From: an uncultured Aquitalea sp.
GTDB taxonomy: Bacteria > Pseudomonadota > Gammaproteobacteria > Burkholderiales > Chromobacteriaceae
Assembly: GCF_945957525.1 (NCBI RefSeq)
Contig: NZ_CAMFLA010000024.1
Span: 1 to 55,894 of the forward strand
Reading direction: 5' to 3'
DNA length: 55,894 nucleotides
Shown: positions 50,492 to 55,894 of the stretch, piece by piece
Layout of the letters: each line of letters opens with the position of its first letter
Position numbering within the stretch: the first letter of the stretch is position 1
Notes under the pieces: model-generated
Seen by the model: only the letters and a program-made list of their open reading frames with translations
Told to the model about the DNA's origin: nothing
Database searches by the model: none
Translations under genes and position numbers: made by a program

Positions 50492-51219
50492 TCGATCTGC
50501 ATTTGATCGCCGACAAGCTGCCCGCCTTCTTCGGCGCCAGCGACGGCCAGCCGGTGATGAGCACCAGCGACGGCCTGCTGATGACGCTGCAGCTGCTGGC
50601 GCTGGCGCTGCTGTTCGGCTTGGCGCTGTCCATCCCACTGGCGCTGGGCCGGGTATCAAAAAACCGGCTTGTGGCCGGGCCGGTCTGGTTGTTTACCTAT
50701 GTGTTCCGCGGCACGCCGCTGCTGGTGCAGCTGTTCATCATTTACTACGGCCTGTCCCAGTTTGACGCCGTCCGCGCCAGTTGGGCCTGGCAGTATTTGC
50801 AGCAGGCTTACTTCTGCGCCGTGCTGGCCTTCACGCTCAATACCGCGGCTTACACCACCGAAATCATCGCTGGGCAGATTCGCGCCACACACTGGGGCGA
50901 AATCGAGGCCGCGCGCGCCATGGGCATGAACAAGTGGCTGATGATGCGCCGCATCGTCATCCCTTCAGCCCTGCGCCGCGCGCTGCCTGCCTACAGCAAC
51001 GAGGTGATCATGATGATGCAGAGCACGGCCGTGGCCGGTCTGGTCACACTGGCGGACATCACCGGCGTGGCGCGCCGCATCTACAGCGACACCTATATGG
51101 CTTTCGAGCCTTTCCTGATTGCCGGCGCCCTGTATCTGGCGCTTACCTTCCTGTTCGTCGCCCTGTTCAGATCGGCCGAGAAACGCTGGCTGTCCTACCT
51201 GGCGCCGCGCAAGAGCTGA
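50488..51219 (+). CDS. aotM: Basic amino-acid ABC transporter permease (AotM/HisM type)
   Basis: This is the second permease, 243 aa, starting at GTG 50488 inside the aotQ stop, with AAGGAGAG upstream. [24 protein letters not shown] is the HisM-type signature, and the EAA loop is [30 protein letters not shown] (about 137-166). There are five hydrophobic helices. It pairs with AotQ. The ATPase gene follows after 22 nt. Confidence 0.94.
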   Translation: MIDLHLIADKLPAFFGASDGQPVMSTSDGLLMTLQLLALALLFGLALSIPLALGRVSKNRLVAGPVWLFTYVFRGTPLLVQLFIIYYGLSQFDAVRASWAWQYLQQAYFCAVLAFTLNTAAYTTEIIAGQIRATHWGEIEAARAMGMNKWLMMRRIVIPSALRRALPAYSNEVIMMMQSTAVAGLVTLADITGVARRIYSDTYMAFEPFLIAGALYLALTFLFVALFRSAEKRWLSYLAPRKS

Positions 51220-51241
51220 TACCCCACCCGAGGAAAACTTC

Positions 51242-52030
51242 ATGACTGCAAATGCTTCGGCCAACATCAAGCTGCAGGTGACCGATCTGCACAAAAGCTA
51301 CGGCGACCACGAGGTACTCAAGGGCGTGTCGCTTACCGCCCACGCCGGCGACGTCATCAGCATCATCGGCTCTTCCGGCTCCGGCAAGAGCACCTTCCTG
51401 CGCTGCATCAACCTGCTGGAACATCCCAACAGCGGCACCATCCAGGTAACCGGCGAAGAGCTGAAACTGGCCGCCGACAAGAAAACCGGCTATCTGAAAG
51501 CCGCCAGCCACAAACAACTGGAGCAAGTGCGCACCAAACTGGCGATGGTGTTCCAGCACTTCAATCTGTGGGGGCACATGACGGTGCTGGAAAACATCAT
51601 CGAAGCCCCCATTCACGTGCTGGGCCTGTCGCGCGACGATGCCATCGTCCGCGCGCGCAAGTATCTGGACAAGGTGGGCCTGAAGGATGCCGAGCACAAA
51701 TACCCGGCTCACATGTCCGGTGGGCAGCAGCAACGCGTGGCCATTGCCCGCGCGTTGGCGATGGAGCCTGAAGTGATGCTGTTTGACGAGCCCACTTCGG
51801 CGCTGGACCCGGAACTGGTGGGCGAAGTGCTGCGCGTGATGCAGGACCTGGCGCGCGAGGGCCGCACCATGGTGGTAGTGACACATGAAATGGGTTTTGC
51901 CCGCGAGGTGTCCAACCACGTGATTTTCCTGCACAAGGGCAAGATCGAAGAGCAAGGCAATCCGAAGGAAGTGCTGGTCAATCCCAAGAGCGAGCGGCTT
52001 GCACAATTCATCTCCGGCAGTCTTAAATAA
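51242..52030 (+). CDS. aotP: Basic amino-acid ABC transporter ATP-binding protein (AotP/HisP type)
   Basis: This ATPase of 262 aa starts at ATG 51242 (GAGGAAAAC upstream). Walker [10 protein letters not shown] is near residues 41-49, the Q-loop in [10 protein letters not shown], the ABC signature [15 protein letters not shown] near 158-172, Walker [13 protein letters not shown], and the H-loop VVVTHEMGF. The [16 protein letters not shown] region is typical of HisP. It powers import of the amino acid delivered by AotJ. The aotO gene found between aotM and aotP in Pseudomonas is absent. Confidence 0.95.
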   Translation: MTANASANIKLQVTDLHKSYGDHEVLKGVSLTAHAGDVISIIGSSGSGKSTFLRCINLLEHPNSGTIQVTGEELKLAADKKTGYLKAASHKQLEQVRTKLAMVFQHFNLWGHMTVLENIIEAPIHVLGLSRDDAIVRARKYLDKVGLKDAEHKYPAHMSGGQQQRVAIARALAMEPEVMLFDEPTSALDPELVGEVLRVMQDLAREGRTMVVVTHEMGFAREVSNHVIFLHKGKIEEQGNPKEVLVNPKSERLAQFISGSLK

Positions 52031-52051
52031 ATCGTACAATAGCGCCACCGC

Positions 52052-52087
52052 AGCACCGCCATGCCCTCCGGCATGGGGTGCTTTTTT
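52052..52087 (+). terminator. Terminator or partial terminator between aotP and argR
   Basis: A long stem (AGCACC-GCCATGCC with GGCATGG-GGTGCT) is followed by TTTTTT. It lies between aotP and argR, so argR may need read-through or its own promoter. Confidence 0.85.
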
Positions 52088-52115
52088 GGTATAGTGCTCA
52101 CTTTTTTCGGACATC

Positions 52116-53096
52116 ATGGGTCATCAGCCGCACGCTGCCAAACCGCTACGTTACGGTTTTCTCCTGCTCCCGCACGCCTCCATGGCGGACTTCGCCATTG
52201 CCAGCGAGGTGCTGACCCGTGCCAACCAGTTGGCCGAAAAGCGCCTGTACGAATTCCTGCCCCTGTCGCTGGACGGCCAGCCAGTGGTCATGTCCAACGG
52301 CATGAAACTGGCAGTGGATCTTCCGCTCAACTACGCCCCAAAGCTGGATGCATTGTTTGTACTGGCCGACGACCTCGGCGCGGACATCAATCAGGATGAA
52401 CTGAGCAAGGGCCTGAGCAGCCTGCACCCGGACAAGCTGCCCATCTCCGCCATCGGTTGCGGCAGTTACTGGCTGGCCCGCGCCGGCTTGCTCAACGGCT
52501 ACCGCGCCACCATCCACTGGCAGGAAATCAATCGCTTCACCGAAGAATTCCAGGATGTGATCGTCACGTCCAATCTCTACGAAGCCGACCGCAACCGATC
52601 CAGTTGCGCCGGTGGTGCGGCAACGCTGGATTTCCTGCTGTCCACCGTGGGCTCGCAACACGGCCACGAATTCGCCTCCCGCTTGTCCGAGCTGTTCAGC
52701 ACCGAACGCATTCGCCCCGGCAGCGACAGGCAGCGCATCCCGCTTGCCACCCGCATCGGCGGCAGCCAACCCAAGCTGACGGAAGCGGTCAGCCTGATGG
52801 AAGCCAATATCGAAGAGCCGCTCACCACTGACGACATCGCCTATTACGTGGGCGTATCGCGCCGTCAGCTGGAGCGCCTGTTCAAGCAGTATCTCAACAC
52901 CGTACCCTCCAAATACTATCTGGAGCTGCGCCTGCGCAGGGCGCGGCAATTGCTGCAGCAAACCAGCAAGTCCATCGTGCAAATCGGTCTGGCCTGCGGC
53001 TTTTCCAGCGGTCCGCACTTCTCCAGCACCTACCGCAATCACTTCGGCATCACGCCGCGCGAAGAGCGTGCCCAGCGCACGCAACAGGCTGGCTGA
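52116..53096 (+). CDS. argR: ArgR-type AraC-family regulator of arginine catabolism
   Basis: The 326-aa protein is GlxA-like: a DJ-1/PfpI-type N-terminal domain (about 12-190) and an AraC DNA-binding domain (about 215-318). The stretch from LTEAVSLMEANIEEPLTTDD through VSRRQLERLFKQYLN and YYLELRLRRARQLLQQ closely resembles, from memory, P. aeruginosa ArgR, which is encoded at the end of the aot operon and activates arginine catabolism and gdhB. Here it has the same position after aotP and faces gdhB across the operon. It is unrelated to the hexameric E. coli ArgR. The DNA-recognition part is better conserved than the sensor part. Confidence 0.88.
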   Translation: MGHQPHAAKPLRYGFLLLPHASMADFAIASEVLTRANQLAEKRLYEFLPLSLDGQPVVMSNGMKLAVDLPLNYAPKLDALFVLADDLGADINQDELSKGLSSLHPDKLPISAIGCGSYWLARAGLLNGYRATIHWQEINRFTEEFQDVIVTSNLYEADRNRSSCAGGAATLDFLLSTVGSQHGHEFASRLSELFSTERIRPGSDRQRIPLATRIGGSQPKLTEAVSLMEANIEEPLTTDDIAYYVGVSRRQLERLFKQYLNTVPSKYYLELRLRRARQLLQQTSKSIVQIGLACGFSSGPHFSSTYRNHFGITPREERAQRTQQAG

Positions 53097-53120
53097 TGCA
53101 CGCTGTTCAGCTCCAAAAGC

Positions 53121-53158
53121 AAACGCCGGCGGCACAATGTGCCACCGGCGTTGTTTAT
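53121..53158. terminator. Terminator between argR and the histidine kinase gene
   Basis: AACGCCGG and CCGGCGTT, extended by GGCACA/TGTGCC, form a long hairpin followed by TTGTTTATTT. It also has A-rich sequence on the left. Confidence 0.85.
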
Positions 53159-53183
53159 TTCAGGCTTGGCAGGACTGCCAATA

Positions 53184-55433
53184 TCAGGCCTTGTCCAACC
53201 TGGCTGCAGGTTGCTGGCTTTGCTGCAATATCGTGGGCGACAAGGGCAGCTCAATGCAGAAGCACGCCCCGCTGGCGGGAATATTCACCGCACTGATCAG
53301 CCCGCCATACTGCTCGACGATGGTCTGGCAGATCGACAAGCCCAGCCCCATGCCGTTGGGCTTGGTCGAGAAGAACGGGTGGAACAACACTTCCAGCGAC
53401 TCCGGCGAGATGCCGCGCCCGGTGTCGCGCACTTCCAGAATCGCCTTGCTGCCTTCGCGCCGGGTGTGAATGATGATATGGCGCTTCATCATTGGTTCAT
53501 CCTTCAACGCATCCATGGCATTGGACAGCAGATTAAGCACCACCTGCTCCATCTGAATGCTGTCCGCCATCACTACCATCGGATACACCGACAGCAACTG
53601 CACCATTTCGATACCGCGCTCCTTGAGATCGTACTCCGCCAGGAACATGCAGTTGCCCACCACCTGGTTCAGATCGATCAGCCGGGTCTCCACCGCCCGC
53701 TTGCTCACCAGCGCGCGCAAGCGCTTGATGATTTCGCCCGCCCGATCGGCCTGTGCCACGGCAAGACGCAAAGCGGATTCGATCTGCGGCCGCGTCTCCT
53801 CAACGCTATCCAGCAACTGCAAGGACGCCTGGCAATAATTGGAAATGGCGGTCAGCGGCTGATTCACCTCATGCGCAATACCCGAAGCCATCTCGCCCAT
53901 GGTGTGCAAGCGCGCCACATGCGACAACTTCTCCAGGTGCTCTTTCACCCGCAACTCGCTGGCTTCCAGCGCTTCTGCCGCGCGCATGCGCACCGGTCCC
54001 ATATCGCGCAAGGCGCAGACCACGCCATTCAGCGCGCCACTGCGAGAGAATAGCGGCGCTACCGCGCCTTCCACCAGACGGACATGGCCCTTCGCCGTTG
54101 TCAGCTGCATGCGATCAGGCAACTCCACCGGTTTGGCTTCGCGGTAACACTGCGACACTGGGTCTTCGGCCAACTCTGCAGACAACTCGCCAATCAAGCG
54201 AAACACCTTGTGAAAGGGCTGCCCCACCACCTCAGCAGGCTCCATCCCCAACAAGGTCAGCGCCATGGGATTGGCCATCTCTATCACCTGCTCCTGATTG
54301 AGCGTGATCACGCCGTCATGTACGGCATTGAGCGTCACAGCGGCCCGTTCGCTCTGCAGATACAAAGCTTCGTCGGCCTGCGTCTGCACCTTGAGCATGG
54401 CGATTCGCTGCGAGTAGACCAGCCAGAACGACAGCACCAGCAGCAGTATCAGCGCCTCGCGCACCAGTAAGCCGCCGAGCCTGATATCGCTGAAATACAG
54501 ATCACGCGATACCTTGAGCGAAAACGGCTGCGTATCGCTGCTCAACGGCAGCGTTACCTCAAAATGACGCAGCGCCGGCAACCACTCCCTGGCCCCGCGC
54601 TTACTCTCAGAACCAAACAAGCGCTCCCCGCGCGCATCGCGAGACTGAATCGCCAGATCCAGATCCTGCGGCACACTGTCCGTCAGCGAGCCGGACAGCA
54701 GCTTATCGCAATAGACCAGCAAGGCCACCATGCCCATCAAGCGGCCATTGCGCGCATCCGCGCTCAACTCATGCCCAGGTCCGAGATAAACCGGCTTCAT
54801 CAGCAAATACACCTTGCCGCCCTCATACAGATCAAAGGGCTTGGAGGCCACCTTCTGCCCTGTCACGATCGCTCTGCGCACCTCGGGTGCAAAGTAGGGA
54901 TCATGCAATACGTCATAACCGTATACCGAACTTGCCGCAGGAATATCTGGTTCGATCATGGTGACCACCAGATGCTGGTCTCTGACTGGCGAAGGAGACC
55001 AAGCGCGCTTGCCGCGGATATCGAAATCCCGGATGAAGAAGGTATCGCCGAAGCGCTCCTCCATCTGCTCGACAAATTGCGTACGCTCATCCCGATTCAC
55101 ATTCTGCAAGAACTCCACGGTATACAACTGCGGATAGTGACTAAGAATGTGATGGGAAAAGGTTTTCAGCACCGGCATATCAAACTTTTGCCGTGACATC
55201 AGCAATGCGTCCAGCGCTGCCAACACTGATTCGTTCTGATCAAGCTTGCGGGCAACGGCGCTCTGCGCCAAGCGCGCTCCCCTGTCGAACTCCTCCTGCA
55301 CGCGCTGGTACTCAGACACCATCCACTGGATGCCTATCAGCAGCGAAGCCCCCATCCAGAGCAGGATGAAAAAGTGGTAACGGCGGCGCAGAATCCTTCT
55401 CCCCGGTTTGGTAAGTGTGGCAAAGCATAGCAA
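53184..55433 (-). CDS. CHASE-PAS sensor histidine kinase (FixL-like transmitter)
   Basis: This membrane kinase has about 749 codons. TM1 is at about residues 20-40, a periplasmic CHASE-type domain follows (about 50-310, with YPQLYTVEFLQNVNRDER and FFIRDFD), TM2 is at about 325-345, and a PAS domain is at about 365-485. HisKA carries the phospho-acceptor in GEMASGIAHEVNQPLTAISNY, and HATPase_c has N (LNLLSNAMDAL), G1 (DTGRG) and G2 (GMGLGLSI) boxes. No response regulator lies next to it in the window. The start is uncertain: the only upstream in-frame option is TTG 55433 without an SD, while GGGGAGAAGG precedes in-frame ATT/CTG codons near 55394-55391. Confidence 0.9.
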   Translation of the reverse strand: MLCFATLTKPGRRILRRRYHFFILLWMGASLLIGIQWMVSEYQRVQEEFDRGARLAQSAVARKLDQNESVLAALDALLMSRQKFDMPVLKTFSHHILSHYPQLYTVEFLQNVNRDERTQFVEQMEERFGDTFFIRDFDIRGKRAWSPSPVRDQHLVVTMIEPDIPAASSVYGYDVLHDPYFAPEVRRAIVTGQKVASKPFDLYEGGKVYLLMKPVYLGPGHELSADARNGRLMGMVALLVYCDKLLSGSLTDSVPQDLDLAIQSRDARGERLFGSESKRGAREWLPALRHFEVTLPLSSDTQPFSLKVSRDLYFSDIRLGGLLVREALILLLVLSFWLVYSQRIAMLKVQTQADEALYLQSERAAVTLNAVHDGVITLNQEQVIEMANPMALTLLGMEPAEVVGQPFHKVFRLIGELSAELAEDPVSQCYREAKPVELPDRMQLTTAKGHVRLVEGAVAPLFSRSGALNGVVCALRDMGPVRMRAAEALEASELRVKEHLEKLSHVARLHTMGEMASGIAHEVNQPLTAISNYCQASLQLLDSVEETRPQIESALRLAVAQADRAGEIIKRLRALVSKRAVETRLIDLNQVVGNCMFLAEYDLKERGIEMVQLLSVYPMVVMADSIQMEQVVLNLLSNAMDALKDEPMMKRHIIIHTRREGSKAILEVRDTGRGISPESLEVLFHPFFSTKPNGMGLGLSICQTIVEQYGGLISAVNIPASGACFCIELPLSPTILQQSQQPAARLDKA

Positions 55434-55438
55434 GAGCA

Positions 55439-55545
55439 GCTAACACAACCTTGTCGAGGTCCTGAGCCAAGGCACGCAACCACAATCAGTACACGAAGTA
55501 CGACAAGGAAACGCAACGCAGGATCTGGGGTTTTGTCAGCGAGCC
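55439..55545 (+). repeat. Dispersed ~105-bp element, copy 2
   Basis: It is in inverted orientation relative to the copy at 49491-49595 and starts 6 bp upstream of the most distal possible start of the histidine kinase. The shared blocks keep their order, with a few small indels. Confidence 0.75.
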
Positions 55546-55801
55546 TAAGCCGGCGCATAAGCAAGGAAGACATTGTATAACGCTCCGACCATCATCGATA
55601 TCGTATGTCTGCGTATGTCTTTTTACTTGCCATTGGAACGGGGCATCCCCTCCTCCAGACAGCCTGAGAGCTCGCTAATTTTTATGAAATATACATGCTG
55701 TTTGCCGAAGAGGCTGGCAAGGAGGCCAAAGACCCGATAGGGAGGCGGCGCAGAAGCCGTGCGTTGGCCAGGGTCTGTACGGGTAGCGACGACAGGTCGG
55801 G

Positions 55802-55816
55802 AAGGTTTGCCGAAGG
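55802..55816 (-). repeat. Dispersed word CCTTCGGCAAACCTT (copy near window end)
   Basis: The plus strand reads AAGGTTTGCCGAAGG, the A-variant of the word. Intergenic. Confidence 0.8.
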
Positions 55817-55850
55817 CAGGCGCGTGGCTACCCGGCAAGCACAATGCACA

Positions 55851-55876
55851 AAGCCCAGCTCGTCTGAGCTGGGCTT
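55851..55876. terminator. Terminator-like hairpin at the window end
   Basis: The 10-bp stem AAGCCCAGCT / AGCTGGGCTT has a 6-nt loop. The T-runs are poor on both strands, so termination is uncertain. The gene it might serve lies outside the window. Confidence 0.5.
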
Positions 55877-55894
55877 CGTCAAGGGGAGTCTGGC

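Larger units (their letters stand above)
55434..55894. other. Gene-free region at the window end
   Basis: There is no gene with family resemblance here. The region holds copy 2 of the ~105-bp element, two copies of the dispersed word (one imperfect at 55698-55710, one good at 55802-55816) and a hairpin at 55851-55876. Confidence 0.6.

Overview
The window is a GC-rich chromosomal segment whose gene order and protein families point to a free-living, flagellated betaproteobacterium. The order Neisseriales, near Chromobacterium and its relatives, is my best guess, inferred from recalled protein resemblance and operon layout only. There is no phage, transposase, plasmid or CRISPR signature. Most of it is core genome, with accessory metabolic, regulatory and signalling genes from about 24 kb to the end.

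Layout. (1) 1-5.8 kb: two tandem tRNA-Asn genes, mscL (with a C-terminal cysteine cluster), a chemotaxis receptor with a C-terminal sensor region, small metabolic or unknown genes, and periplasmic sodC behind a TGCGTC-type hexamer tract. (2) 5.6-13.5 kb, all on the minus strand: tRNA-Val, thrS, infC, rpmI, rplT, pheS, pheT, ihfA, a merR-type gene and tRNA-Pro. This is the classic translation-factor operon, with a candidate attenuator before thrS and an apparent ATA start codon for infC. (3) 13.6-18.8 kb, plus strand: tgt, yajC, secD, secF and a dedA gene. (4) 19-24 kb, plus strand: mutL, tdk, sbcB, miaA (DNA repair, nucleotide salvage, tRNA modification). (5) 24-31 kb: rlmF, a LysR regulator divergent from a bile-acid:sodium-symporter-type transporter, uvrB, a penicillin-binding protein 7-type endopeptidase and a GNAT acetyltransferase. 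(6) 31-38.7 kb: flgP-flgT behind a near-consensus sigma-28 promoter, a minus-strand run (isochorismatase-like hydrolase, DUF1272 protein, DMT exporter, GlxA-type regulator), and a LysE exporter divergent from a MocR regulator across an array of repeated operators. (7) 39-43 kb: a 1367-residue c-di-GMP enzyme with a hemerythrin-like N-terminus. (8) 43-53 kb: the 180-kDa NAD-glutamate dehydrogenase gene gdhB, divergent from a basic-amino-acid ABC transporter operon (aotJ, aotQ, aotM, aotP) and an ArgR-type AraC regulator. (9) 53-55.9 kb: a CHASE-PAS histidine kinase and gene-free DNA.

How the parts work together. The aot-argR and gdhB block resembles the arginine/ornithine uptake and catabolism regulon of Pseudomonas aeruginosa, where ArgR controls both the transporter and gdhB. 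Here they sit side by side. The aot promoter also carries a palindrome exactly between its -35 and -10 boxes and a second copy 55 bp upstream.

The most unusual feature is a dispersed word, CTTCGGC(C/A)AACCT, found about 15 times in 56 kb on both strands. About half of the copies lie in intergenic DNA, and the coding copies are read in different frames. It behaves like a DNA-level repeat such as an uptake sequence, and it is not the known Neisseria DUS. A second dispersed element of about 105 bp occurs twice in opposite orientations.
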